Shown here piece after piece: positions 17,076-26,321 of a DNA stretch of 45,237 nt. The notes below the pieces were generated by a model. It had not been told where the DNA came from. It saw nothing but the letters and a program-made list of their open reading frames with translations, and searched no databases. A program made the translations under genes and the position numbers. Position 1 is the first letter of the stretch, and the number at the start of each line of letters is the position of its first letter. Origin of the DNA: an uncultured Bacteroidales bacterium (GTDB lineage Bacteria; Bacteroidota; Bacteroidia; Bacteroidales; Bacteroidaceae); the NCBI GenBank assembly GCA_945828345.1, contig CALZRA010000003.1:1-45237 (forward strand), in the 5' to 3' direction.

Positions 17076-18128
17076 TTATTGGGGCTTGAGGTAGGCGCTG
17101 ACGGGGTAGTGGTCGGACAGGTCGATGGAGTTTTCCACCATGGCGGCAAAGGGCTTCCAGTGGCTGGAGCAGAAGATATTGTCGATGCGCACGTAGATGG
17201 CGTCTTTGTGGAAGCTGCGCCCGATGCCGTTGCCTGTGGCGCGGTAAGCGTCGGTCAGCCTGGAGCACACCTGCCGGTGGGCGTAGGAGATGGGTGTGTC
17301 GTTGAAGTCACCCATCACAATGAGGCGGCGGCCCTCCATGCGGTCGATGAATTGTGCCAGCGAGTCGCCTTGGTGCGCCCGCTCGTGGCAGGCGTCGGCA
17401 ATCTTTCTCAGGAATCCGAGCTTGCCCTTCACCGAGTCGGTATGGTGGTGTAGCAGTTCCACGTAGTTCGAGCGGTCGGCGGAGTTCAGGCCCATCGATT
17501 CGAGATGGGTGTTTACCACTACGATGGTGTCTTCGCCGGGCAGCAGCAGCCAGAAGGCGGCGGCTCCGTTGGTCCGGCTGCGGAAGAGCACCTCGCTCTT
17601 TGCAATCGGGAAGCGCGACAGCAGTCCCAGCACGCTGCCTCCCAGTTCCTCCTTGCGGTAGTGGTAGCCGTGGCGGCGTGCGCTGAGTTGCAGGCTGTCG
17701 GCCTGCTTGCCGCCTACGCCGAAGGCTTCCTGCAGGCAGACGATGTCGGGCTTCTTGGCATAGAGGTAGACCATGGCGGGGTAGTCGCCTTTCGCGTCGG
17801 GCTTCTGTCCGCTGAAGCCGAACACGTTGTAGGTCATCACCTTCAGGCATCCTTTGGGCGGGGGTGAGGCCAGGTTGACGGGACAGTAGTCGCGCAGCGA
17901 ACCGCAGCAGCCCAGCAGCCCCACGACCGCAATCCAGACTAACTTGGGCTTGAACAGCAGGCACAGCACGCCCATTCCCACCACGGCGGCCACGCCGAAG
18001 GGGAAGCACAGTCCCAGCACGCCCAACACCGACCACCACTGGTCGGGGTGGGCATAGCCGCTGGCCGCGCAGGCCCACATGGCCAGCACGGCTATCCAGG
18101 AGAGTGTGGCAAGAATCTTTGAGAACAC
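17076..18128 (-). CDS. Membrane-anchored endonuclease/exonuclease/phosphatase-family protein
   Basis: The 350-residue product has three N-terminal hydrophobic helices within residues 5-75 and then an EEP (exonuclease III/DNase I-like) domain from about residue 95. The metal-dependent catalytic set is intact: N101 (TYNVFGF), E134 (CLQEAF), N206 and H208 (VNTHLES), D274 and N276 (GDFNDTP), and D339-H340 (SDHYP). The domain should face the periplasm. Family members cleave phosphodiesters in DNA, phosphoinositides or sphingomyelin, so the substrate cannot be named. It lies 56 bp after the rhomboid gene on the same strand and is probably cotranscribed with it. Confidence 0.88.
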   Translation of the reverse strand: MFSKILATLSWIAVLAMWACAASGYAHPDQWWSVLGVLGLCFPFGVAAVVGMGVLCLLFKPKLVWIAVVGLLGCCGSLRDYCPVNLASPPPKGCLKVMTYNVFGFSGQKPDAKGDYPAMVYLYAKKPDIVCLQEAFGVGGKQADSLQLSARRHGYHYRKEELGGSVLGLLSRFPIAKSEVLFRSRTNGAAAFWLLLPGEDTIVVVNTHLESMGLNSADRSNYVELLHHHTDSVKGKLGFLRKIADACHERAHQGDSLAQFIDRMEGRRLIVMGDFNDTPISYAHRQVCSRLTDAYRATGNGIGRSFHKDAIYVRIDNIFCSSHWKPFAAMVENSIDLSDHYPVSAYLKPQ

Positions 18129-18184
18129 GGTTTGCAGCGGGGGGAGCTTGAGGGTTATGCCTGTGCGCGTCGGTGTCAGGCCGC

Positions 18185-19126
18185 CTACTTGCGGCTCAGC
18201 CTGAAGAGTTCGCGCTTTTCGTCGGAGGTCAGGCTGTCATAGCCTGACTGCCTGATCTTGTCCAGTATTTCGTCCATGCGGGCTTCGTCGGCCTTTTTCT
18301 GCATGTTGTAGTCATAGTCCGTTTCGCGTGTGGCGGTGTGCCGGGCGTTGCCGGGCTGTTCGCGCCTCATGGTGGCGGGCATTCCCAACCAGCTCCTGAT
18401 CCGTTGCATCAGCGAGGGCCTCCGTGCGGGTTCGTCCCAGCGGGGCCATGCGCCGAAGGAGGCCGCGCGGTTGCGCTGCTTGCGCCAGTAGCGCAGGAGC
18501 AGCCAGCCGAAGAGCATGCCGCCCAGGTGGGCAAAGTGGGCCACGTTGTCGTTCGAGCCGTAGGCCGAGATGAGTTCGATGGCCGCATAGCCTGCCACGA
18601 AGTACTTGGCTTTCATCGGGATAGGGGGCAGCAGCAGCATGATGCGTTCGTTCGGGTAGAGCATGCCGAAGGCCAGCAGGATGCCGTAACAGGCACCCGA
18701 GGCACCGATAGTGGTCCACAGGTTCAGGAAGTCACTCATCGGAATGAGCGAGGTGCCGGTGTTCACCATGTCAAACTCGTGCAGCCCTTCGACAAAGTAC
18801 TGTCCTGTTTGCCACACCTCCTGACACAGGCCGGCACCGATACCGCAGATGAGGTAATAGGTAAGGTAGCGGCGGTTTCCCAGTGTGCGTTCTATCAGTC
18901 CGCCGAACATCCACAGCGAGAACATGTTGAAGAACAGGTGGGTCAGGCTGCCGTGGAGGAACATATAGGTAAAGAGCTGCCAGACCCTGAAGTCGTTGGC
19001 CAGCACGAAGTGTAGGCCCAACGCGTCGGTCAGGTCTATGTGCAGGGTGCCGAGCAGCGTTTGCAGCAGGTAGCATACGACATTGGCAATCAGCAGATTG
19101 CGGGTGATGGGGGGAAGTGATGACAT
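18185..19126 (-). CDS. Rhomboid-family intramembrane serine protease
   Basis: The 313-residue product carries a six-helix rhomboid core (residues 8-215) with the catalytic serine in GASGACYG (S143) and the catalytic histidine in HFAHLGG (H200), plus the conserved HLFFNM segment (63-68). Such enzymes cut single-pass membrane proteins within the bilayer; the target here is unknown. A basic linker follows, and the last 40 residues (DEARMDEILDKIRQSGYDSLTSDEKRELF) resemble the DUF6576 tail found on rhomboids of this phylum. The ATG at 19126 (MSSLPPITRNLL) is preferred to one 45 bp upstream because it places the first helix normally. The EEP gene follows. Confidence 0.93.
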   Translation of the reverse strand: MSSLPPITRNLLIANVVCYLLQTLLGTLHIDLTDALGLHFVLANDFRVWQLFTYMFLHGSLTHLFFNMFSLWMFGGLIERTLGNRRYLTYYLICGIGAGLCQEVWQTGQYFVEGLHEFDMVNTGTSLIPMSDFLNLWTTIGASGACYGILLAFGMLYPNERIMLLLPPIPMKAKYFVAGYAAIELISAYGSNDNVAHFAHLGGMLFGWLLLRYWRKQRNRAASFGAWPRWDEPARRPSLMQRIRSWLGMPATMRREQPGNARHTATRETDYDYNMQKKADEARMDEILDKIRQSGYDSLTSDEKRELFRLSRK

Positions 19127-19182
19127 CGCTTCGTTAGTTAGGGGTTGGGGTGAATGGGGTAGGCGGCACAAGGCCGCGCTTG

Positions 19183-19250
19183 TCTACAGTTGTCTATAGG
19201 TCTCTATAGCCAATCTACAGCTTTCAATAGCCTTCTATAGCTTTCAATGG
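19183..19250. repeat. Seven heptamers phased at 10 bp
   Basis: Seven heptamers related to TCTATAG start at 19183, 19193, 19203, 19214, 19224, 19234 and 19244 (TCTACAG, TCTATAG, TCTATAG, TCTACAG, TCAATAG, TCTATAG, TCAATGG). The spacing is 10 bp with one 11-bp step, one turn of B-DNA. The array lies 57 bp upstream of the rhomboid start and 29 bp past the ribD stop. A TATCTTTG box on the plus strand follows at 19252-19259, with no plus-strand gene after it. A protein-binding array is possible; the role is unknown. Confidence 0.75.
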
Positions 19251-19279
19251 TTATCTTTGCCGCAGTTTTGTGGCCGTTC

Positions 19280-20251
19280 TCAGCAGTTGGTGTAGTGGAA
19301 GACGGTGGCTCCCAGGGCCGATTCGGCCTTCAGCAGCGTGCCCACCGGCATGCGCGGCTCGGGCACTCCGCTGCCCAGCTCCACGTCCGAGAGTTCCACG
19401 TAGGCTTCTTCCCACAGGCCCTGGTCGATGAAGCTCTGCAGCGTTTGCTGCCCGCCTTCCACGAGCAGCGACTGTACGCCTTGGCGGTACAGGGCGTCGA
19501 GCATGGTGCGAATGTCGGCATAAGCCTGGAAGCCGCCGGGCAGTTCGCCTTCGGCCACGCGTCCCAGCACCACGCGCAGCGGGTCGCTCCCCGTCCAGTG
19601 TCTGACGGTCAGCGTGGGGCGGTCTTTGGCCAGCGTGCCGTGACCCACCAGGATGGCCTGGTGCAGGGCGCGCAGCCGGTGCACGCGCATCAGCGAGCAA
19701 GGGGTCGACAGGGCGGCCGGTTCGGTGTCGGGCGTGTCGCGCCAGCGGTCAATGAAGCCCTCGGCCGAGCGTGCCCATTTCAGGGTGATGTAGGGGCGGT
19801 GGAGCGTCTGGGCGGTGAAGAAGCGGCGGTTCAGCTGCTTGCATTCGTCTTCGAGCACCCCCACCGTCACGTCGATGCCCGCTTCGCGCATCATGGCTAT
19901 GCCCTTGCCTTGTACCTTGGCGAAAGGGTCGATGCAGCCCACGACGACGTGGCGGATGCCCGTTTTCACGATCAGCGCGGCGCAGGGCGGTGTGCGCCCG
20001 AAGTGGGCACACGGCTCCAGGCTCACGTAGAGCGTGCTTTCGGGCAGCAGGGCGCGGTCGGCCGGCTTCACCGATCCGATGGCGTTCACCTCGGCGTGCG
20101 CCTTGCCGCATTGGGTGTGAAAGCCCTCGCCGATGATGCGTGAGCCGTAAACGATCACCGAGCCTACCATTGGGTTCGGGGCGGCGTGCAGCCGGCCGCA
20201 GCGGGCCAGTTGCAGGCAGCGGCGCATGTAGCGTTCGTGGACTGATTCCAT
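19280..20251 (-). CDS. ribD: Bifunctional riboflavin deaminase/reductase
   Basis: The 323-residue product combines the two early riboflavin steps: deamination of the diaminohydroxyphosphoribosylaminopyrimidine and NADPH-dependent reduction of its ribosyl group. The N-terminal zinc deaminase has H52-A-E54 (HAEVNAIG) and P80-C81 with C90 (EPCAHFGRTPPC). The C-terminal reductase domain starts near residue 150 (RPYITLKWARSAEGFI) and includes LLVEGGQQTLQSFI. Full family length. It stands apart from other rib genes, divergent from prmC with a 93-bp gap, a neighbour pair common in Bacteroidales. Confidence 0.97.
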   Translation of the reverse strand: MESVHERYMRRCLQLARCGRLHAAPNPMVGSVIVYGSRIIGEGFHTQCGKAHAEVNAIGSVKPADRALLPESTLYVSLEPCAHFGRTPPCAALIVKTGIRHVVVGCIDPFAKVQGKGIAMMREAGIDVTVGVLEDECKQLNRRFFTAQTLHRPYITLKWARSAEGFIDRWRDTPDTEPAALSTPCSLMRVHRLRALHQAILVGHGTLAKDRPTLTVRHWTGSDPLRVVLGRVAEGELPGGFQAYADIRTMLDALYRQGVQSLLVEGGQQTLQSFIDQGLWEEAYVELSDVELGSGVPEPRMPVGTLLKAESALGATVFHYTNC

Positions 20252-20344
20252 AGCTGAAACGTGCTTGTAGCTCTTATCTCCTGGCCGTCAGAGGGTGCAG
20301 GTCCTGCTGCCTTGCCTCTCTCCGGGCCATGACGTGACTATACG

Positions 20345-21226
20345 ATGATGAATACCTTTTACTCTCAACTTCGAGCCGCCCTCTCCCCCCGCTATGGCGA
20401 GGCCGAGGCGCGGGCCATTGCCTTCTTGGTGATGGAAAAAGCCTTCGGTGTGGGGCGTACCGACGTTTATGCCGACAAAGTTAGGGATTTTTCGGAAGAT
20501 GAGCGTCTGCGCTTTCGCAATATATGTGAACGCCTCGAAAAAGGCGAGCCGGTGCAGTACGTGCTGGGCAGTGCCGAGTTTGCCGGGCATGACTTCGCCG
20601 TGTCGCCCGCCGTGCTCATACCGCGTCCCGAAACCGAGGAACTCGTGGCGCAGGCCGTCGGCACGTTGCGCCAGATGCGTGCGGCCGGCATCACCGCCCC
20701 GCGGGTGCTCGATGCCGGCACAGGGTCGGGCTGCATTGCCGTAAGTGTCGCGCTGGCCTGCCCTTGGGCCGAAGTCGAGGCCTGCGACCTGTCAGAACCA
20801 GCCTTGCAGGTGGCCCGCGCCAATGCGGCGGCCATGCAGGCTCCGGTGCGCTTCTTCCGCTGCGACCTGCTGGCTCCCTGGCCTGCCGGGTCGCGTTACC
20901 ACCTCATAGTGAGCAACCCGCCCTACATCTGCCAGAGCGAGCAGCGCGACATGCAGCCCCACGTGCTCGACCACGAGCCCCACACCGCCCTCTTCGTGCC
21001 CGATGCCGACCCGCTGCGCTTCTACCGTGCCCTGGCCCTCCAGGCAGCGGGCGGATCGCTCTGTCCCGGCGGCCGGCTGGCCGTCGAGATCAACCGGGCC
21101 TACGGTGCCGAGACAGCCGCCCTGTTAAGCCGCAGCGGCCTCTGTCGCGTGCAGGTGTTGCCCGACAGTTTCGGCAACGACCGCATGGTGCTGGCCGATG
21201 CCCCGGAGCAGGCCCTTGGGGGGTGA
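20345..21226 (+). CDS. prmC: Peptide chain release factor N5-glutamine methyltransferase
   Basis: The 293-residue product is PrmC (HemK), which methylates the glutamine of the GGQ motif in release factors RF1 and RF2. The N-terminal helical substrate-recognition domain (1-90) is followed by IPRPETEEL (92-100), the SAM-binding loop DAGTGSGC (123-130) and the catalytic NPPY (191-194). Two consecutive ATG codons (20345 and 20348) open the frame; either could be used. It is divergent from ribD and is followed by a 971-bp repeat-filled gap before gltX. Confidence 0.97.
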   Translation: MMNTFYSQLRAALSPRYGEAEARAIAFLVMEKAFGVGRTDVYADKVRDFSEDERLRFRNICERLEKGEPVQYVLGSAEFAGHDFAVSPAVLIPRPETEELVAQAVGTLRQMRAAGITAPRVLDAGTGSGCIAVSVALACPWAEVEACDLSEPALQVARANAAAMQAPVRFFRCDLLAPWPAGSRYHLIVSNPPYICQSEQRDMQPHVLDHEPHTALFVPDADPLRFYRALALQAAGGSLCPGGRLAVEINRAYGAETAALLSRSGLCRVQVLPDSFGNDRMVLADAPEQALGG

Positions 21227-21260
21227 TGATGGCATTTCAAGTTCGTTCGGGCTTGGGACC

Positions 21261-21735
21261 AAGCGTCCGTGGCACTTAAAGAAGGGGCTACAGCGCTTAG
21301 ACCGGCCCAGCATATAGGGGAATCAAGCGTTCATGGCACGGGCTGAAAGCCCAACAGCGTTTAGCTCAGCTCCAACGGATAGGGAAACAAGCGTTCAAGG
21401 CACGGGCTGAAAGCCCAACAGCACTTAGCCCAGGGCAACGCCCTGGGGAGGTTGACCGCCTCAAATGCGCCCTGCAAGGGCAAAAGCGTTAGAATACACC
21501 ATGATGTACATACGCTTTGCCCTTGCAGGGCGTACATTATCGCCTCATTCTCCCCAGGGCGTTGCCCTGGGCTAAGCGCTGTTGCCCCTTCGGGGCGTGC
21601 CATGAACGCTTGATTCCCTATCCGTTGGAGCTGGCTGTGCGCTGTTGCCCCTTCTTTAAGTGCCTTGAACGCTTGTTTCTCTATCTGCTGCTCAGGGCTA
21701 TGCGCTTGTCGGGTTTTCAGCCCCGCTCCAGCACT
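21261..21735. repeat. Composite mirrored repeat (locus B)
   Basis: An imperfect inverted repeat of about 130 bp per arm (near 21369-21500 and 21507-21632) is centred near 21505. Within each arm stand a self-complementary CCCAGGGCAACGCCCTGGGG (21429-21448; mirrored at 21552-21571) and an inner stem GCCCTGCAAGGGC (from 21469; mirrored, ending 21531). The outer parts consist of about 64-bp tandem units starting AAGCGTTC-like at 21261, 21325 and 21389, mirrored by copies ending at 21611 and 21674. The order of parts is the same as at 41481-42090. Confidence 0.85.
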
Positions 21736-21740
21736 ACGTA

Positions 21741-21804
21741 AAAAAACAACTCGGCACTTAGGATTTCCTAAGTGCCGAGTTGTAAAACCTAAGTGCCGAG
21801 TTGT
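21741..21804 (-). terminator. Terminator-shaped hairpin with a third arm copy
   Basis: ACAACTCGGCACTTAGGA (21746-21763) and its exact complement (21766-21783) form an 18-bp stem with a 2-nt centre, followed on the minus strand by a run of Ts. A third copy, CCTAAGTGCCGAGTTGT (21788-21804), lies 4 nt beyond and could compete for pairing, as in an attenuator. No gene on the minus strand ends here. Confidence 0.6.
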
Positions 21805-21922
21805 TTGGACGGGGTCGCCGCCTGTCGGTTTGGGAATACTGGATTTACAAACAACAGGTCTGCTGGTTGACAGAAATGCCGATAATGCAGTCTGATGACC
21901 ATTGTCGAATAGAGCGGATTTT

Positions 21923-21979
21923 ACACTGATAAGTGCAGAAAAGTGTATCGTTTCTACACTTTTCTGCACTTATCAGTGT
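21923..21979. repeat. 25-bp perfect inverted repeat
   Basis: The 25-bp arm ACACTGATAAGTGCAGAAAAGTGTA is split here for length: ACACTGATAAGTG then CAGAAAAGTGTA (21923-21947). Its exact complement is at 21955-21979 with a 7-nt loop. No T-tract follows on either strand, so it is not a normal terminator. It is 113 bp upstream of the gltX -7 box. A recombinase or repressor site, or a small RNA hairpin, are possibilities. Confidence 0.8.
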
Positions 21980-22071
21980 GAATCGACATTTGTCCTTTGT
22001 GGGGGCAAGCCCCGAAAACAGAAGTTTTGGACTTCGTTTCCCCGCCGCACAAACAAATGAGGGGCAAACCT

Positions 22072-22100
22072 TTGTGATTGAAGGAAAAGCCTTACCTTTG
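22072..22100 (+). promoter_or_regulatory. gltX operon promoter
   Basis: TTG (22072-22074), an 18-nt spacer and TACCTTTG (22093-22100) match the Bacteroidota consensus. The predicted 5' leader to the gltX ATG at 22198 is about 90 nt. Confidence 0.8.
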
Positions 22101-22197
22101 CGAAGTCATAGTACAGCCTCGCCTCGTGGCCGTACCGTGTCCGCCTGCCCGCTCGGGGCAGCAAACACTCCTATAATATATATAGACAGATACAGAA

Positions 22198-23712
<1,515 letters not shown>

Positions 23713-23761
23713 TGCCCTCCTCCTCCATCAGAATACCCCTCTCTCTTAACCATCCAGGCAA

Positions 23762-24967
23762 GTGTATTCCCTTATCATCTACCTCATGCTGCTGGGCTGC
23801 CACATCGCCTCCCTGTTCAGCCCGAAGGTGCGCACCATGATGCGCGGCCACGCCGACACGTGGCGCAAGTTGCGCAAGCTCTCAGGCCGCGACCGCTACG
23901 TGTGGTTCCACGCCGCCTCGCTGGGAGAGTTCGAACAGGGCCGCCCCCTCATGGAGCGGCTGCGCAGGCAGCATCCCGAAAAGAAAATCCTGCTCACCTT
24001 CTTCTCGCCTTCAGGCTACGAGGTGCGCAAGAACTACGACGGGGCCGACCTCATCTGCTACCTGCCCATCGACACCCCGCTCAACGCCCGCCGCTTCGTC
24101 AAGCTGGTGCGCCCCGAAGCCGCCTACTTCATCAAGTATGAGTTCTGGCGCAACTACCTCGACACCCTCTACCGACGCGGCATCCCCACCTACAGCGTGT
24201 CGAGCATTTTCAGGCCCGGACAGGTGTTCTTCAGGTGGTACGGCCGCCGCTACGCCCGCGTGCTCCACCACCTCACCCACCTCTATGTGCAGAACGAGTC
24301 ATCGCGCCAGCTCCTGCGCCAGATAGGTGTCACCCAGGTCACCGTGGTGGGCGACACGCGCTTTGACCGCGTCATCGACATACGCAATGCCGCCAAGCCC
24401 CTGCCCCTGGTCGAACGTTTCGCCGGCTGCTGGAAGGTGCTCGTCGCAGGCAGTACCTGGCAGCCCGACGAAGACCTCATCATCCCCTACTTCAACGCCC
24501 ACGACACCCTCAAGCTCGTGCTGGCGCCCCACGTAGTCTCGGAGGAGCACCTGCGGCAGATAGAGTCCAAGCTCAGGCGGCCCGCCGTGCGCTACTCTGC
24601 CGCCACCCCGAAGAGCGTGGCCGAGGCCGACTGCCTCATCATCGACTGCTACGGCCTCCTGTCGAGCATCTACCGCTACGCTACCATGGCCTATGTGGGC
24701 GGCGGTTTCGGCGTGGGCATACACAACGTGCCCGAAGCAGCCGTCTACGGCGTGCCCGTCATCATCGGACCCAACAACCAGAAGTTCCGCGAGGCCCGCG
24801 CCCTCATCGAGTGTGGCGGTTGCCGCGAAGTCCGGGATGCCGCTGACTTTGAGCGCGAAATGAACACCTTCCTCACCGACCGCGAGGAGCTGCGCCGGGC
24901 CGGAAAGGCTGCCGGCGACTATATCCGCGGTGGCGCCGGAGCCACCGCCATGATCATGGGCGACTGA
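23762..24967 (+). CDS. waaA: Kdo transferase (lipid A glycosyltransferase, GT30)
   Basis: The 401-residue inner-membrane-associated enzyme transfers 3-deoxy-D-manno-octulosonic acid from CMP-Kdo to lipid A precursor, building the inner core of lipopolysaccharide. An N-terminal membrane helix (MYSLIIYLMLLGCHIASLF) precedes the GT-B fold. The catalytic glutamate is in HAASLGEFEQGRPL (E56), and the C-terminal half has VAGSTWQPDED and AYVGGGFGVGIHNVPEAAVYG, which bind the sugar nucleotide. The start is a GTG at 23762; the next ATG would remove half of the membrane helix. It lies between gltX and two glycosyltransferases. Confidence 0.96.
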   Translation: MYSLIIYLMLLGCHIASLFSPKVRTMMRGHADTWRKLRKLSGRDRYVWFHAASLGEFEQGRPLMERLRRQHPEKKILLTFFSPSGYEVRKNYDGADLICYLPIDTPLNARRFVKLVRPEAAYFIKYEFWRNYLDTLYRRGIPTYSVSSIFRPGQVFFRWYGRRYARVLHHLTHLYVQNESSRQLLRQIGVTQVTVVGDTRFDRVIDIRNAAKPLPLVERFAGCWKVLVAGSTWQPDEDLIIPYFNAHDTLKLVLAPHVVSEEHLRQIESKLRRPAVRYSAATPKSVAEADCLIIDCYGLLSSIYRYATMAYVGGGFGVGIHNVPEAAVYGVPVIIGPNNQKFREARALIECGGCREVRDAADFEREMNTFLTDREELRRAGKAAGDYIRGGAGATAMIMGD

Positions 24968-25010
24968 GTCTCCCCACCCCCCTTGCGGCCCAACTAACCC
25001 CACGATACCA

Positions 25011-26282
25011 TTGAAAGTCCTGCTTGTCAACACATCCGACCACACCGGAGGAGCCGCCATTGCCGCCCTGCGCCTGCTCAAGGCCCTGCGTCAGGAAGGA
25101 GTCGAGGCCACCCTGCTGTGTCGCGACCGCACCCTCCCGGCCGCCCGGGCCGACATCGTGAACCTCCGTCCCACACCCTGGCGCAAGCTCAAGTTCGCCC
25201 TCGAACGGCTCGAAATCTTCGTGCGCAACGGCTTCAGCCGCGAAGGGCTCTTTGCCGTCGACACCGCGCGCTTCGGTAACGACATCACCCGCCTGCCCGA
25301 GTTCGCCGAGGCCGATGTCATCCACCTCCACTGGACCAACCAGGCCATGCTCTCTCTCCGCAACCTGCAGCAGATACTGCGCAGCGGGAAATGCGTGGTC
25401 TGGACCATGCACGACATGTGGCCCTTCACCGGCGTGTGCCACCAGGCCAACAGCTGCGCCCGCTGGCTCGAAGGCTGCGGCAGCTGCCCCCAGTTGGCCA
25501 GACCCTCTGTCTCAGACCTCTCGGCCCGCACCTTCGCCCGCAAGCGTGCCGCCTATGCCGCCCGCCCCTTCACCGTGGTCGGATGCAGCCAGTGGCTCAG
25601 CGGTCTGGCCGCCCGGTCGCCGCTGCTCGAAGGCAAGCAGGTAGTGAGCATCCCCAACCCCATCGACACCCGCTTCTACTGTCCCGCCGGTACCGACGGA
25701 CAGCCCACCCGGGCCGAACTGCGCCGCCGCCTCGGCCTCCCTGCCGACAAGCGGCTGCTGCTCTTCACCGCCTTCAAGCTCACCGACCCCGGCAAGGGCA
25801 TCGACTACCTCATGGAGAGCCTCACCCTGCTCTGCGGCGAACACCCCGAGCTGCGTTCCACCCTGGCCCTCGTGCTCGCCGGCCACGGCGGCGAGAGCCT
25901 GCGCAGTGCCTTCCCCATCGAAGCCTGCCCGCTGGGCTACATCACCGACGACGCGCAGATGCGCAGCGTCTACCAGGCCGTAGACCTCCTGCTCATGCCC
26001 ACTCTCATGGACAACCTCCCCAACACGATAGCCGAGGCCATGGCCTGCGGCGTGCCCTGTGTGAGCTTCAGCGTGGGTGGCACGCCCCAAATGGTCGATT
26101 CGGGCATCAACGGCTACCTTGCCGCCTGCCGTGACAGCCTCGATTTCGCCCAGGGCATCGTGCGCACCCTCGGCTCGCAGAGCTATGCAGCCCTCTGTCG
26201 CAACGCGCGCGCCAAGGCCGTCAACGCCTATTCCGAAAAGAGCGTGGCAGAGCGTTACATCCAGCTCTACAGCGCACAATAA
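25011..26282 (+). CDS. Family 4 glycosyltransferase
   Basis: The 423-residue product has the two Rossmann domains of a GT-B retaining glycosyltransferase of family GT4. The N terminus MKVLLVNTSDHTGGAAIAALRL is the usual donor-side glycine-rich start, and MDNLPNTIAEAMACGVPCVSF (about 330-350) holds the E-x7-E type motif that binds the nucleotide sugar. The segment WTMHDMWPFTGVCHQ with nearby cysteines (CARWLEGCGSCPQL) is typical of a subgroup in polysaccharide clusters. The start is TTG at 25011, chosen because the family N terminus begins there. The donor and acceptor sugars cannot be told. It is 43 bp after waaA. Confidence 0.93.
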   Translation: MKVLLVNTSDHTGGAAIAALRLLKALRQEGVEATLLCRDRTLPAARADIVNLRPTPWRKLKFALERLEIFVRNGFSREGLFAVDTARFGNDITRLPEFAEADVIHLHWTNQAMLSLRNLQQILRSGKCVVWTMHDMWPFTGVCHQANSCARWLEGCGSCPQLARPSVSDLSARTFARKRAAYAARPFTVVGCSQWLSGLAARSPLLEGKQVVSIPNPIDTRFYCPAGTDGQPTRAELRRRLGLPADKRLLLFTAFKLTDPGKGIDYLMESLTLLCGEHPELRSTLALVLAGHGGESLRSAFPIEACPLGYITDDAQMRSVYQAVDLLLMPTLMDNLPNTIAEAMACGVPCVSFSVGGTPQMVDSGINGYLAACRDSLDFAQGIVRTLGSQSYAALCRNARAKAVNAYSEKSVAERYIQLYSAQ

Positions 26283-26321
26283 ATCTATCCACCCTTTCAT
26301 ACTCCCAAAAACAACTCTTCA

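Larger units (their letters stand above)
21227..22197. other. 971-bp gene-free interval between prmC and gltX
   Basis: This gap holds no convincing gene. In order it contains the composite repeat (21261-21735), a hairpin with a third copy of its arm (21741-21804), about 115 bp without visible structure, a 25-bp perfect palindrome (21923-21979), two small hairpins (GGGGCAAGCCCC near 22004 and GAAGT...ACTTC near 22021), and the gltX promoter (22072-22100). Open frames that cross it start inside the palindrome or run through repeats and are not taken as genes. Confidence 0.8.

Noticed and set aside
19252..19259. Plus-strand TATCTTTG as a gene promoter
   Set aside because: No plus-strand gene follows; the sequence downstream is the antisense of ribD. 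It is kept only as part of the finding on the heptamer array.
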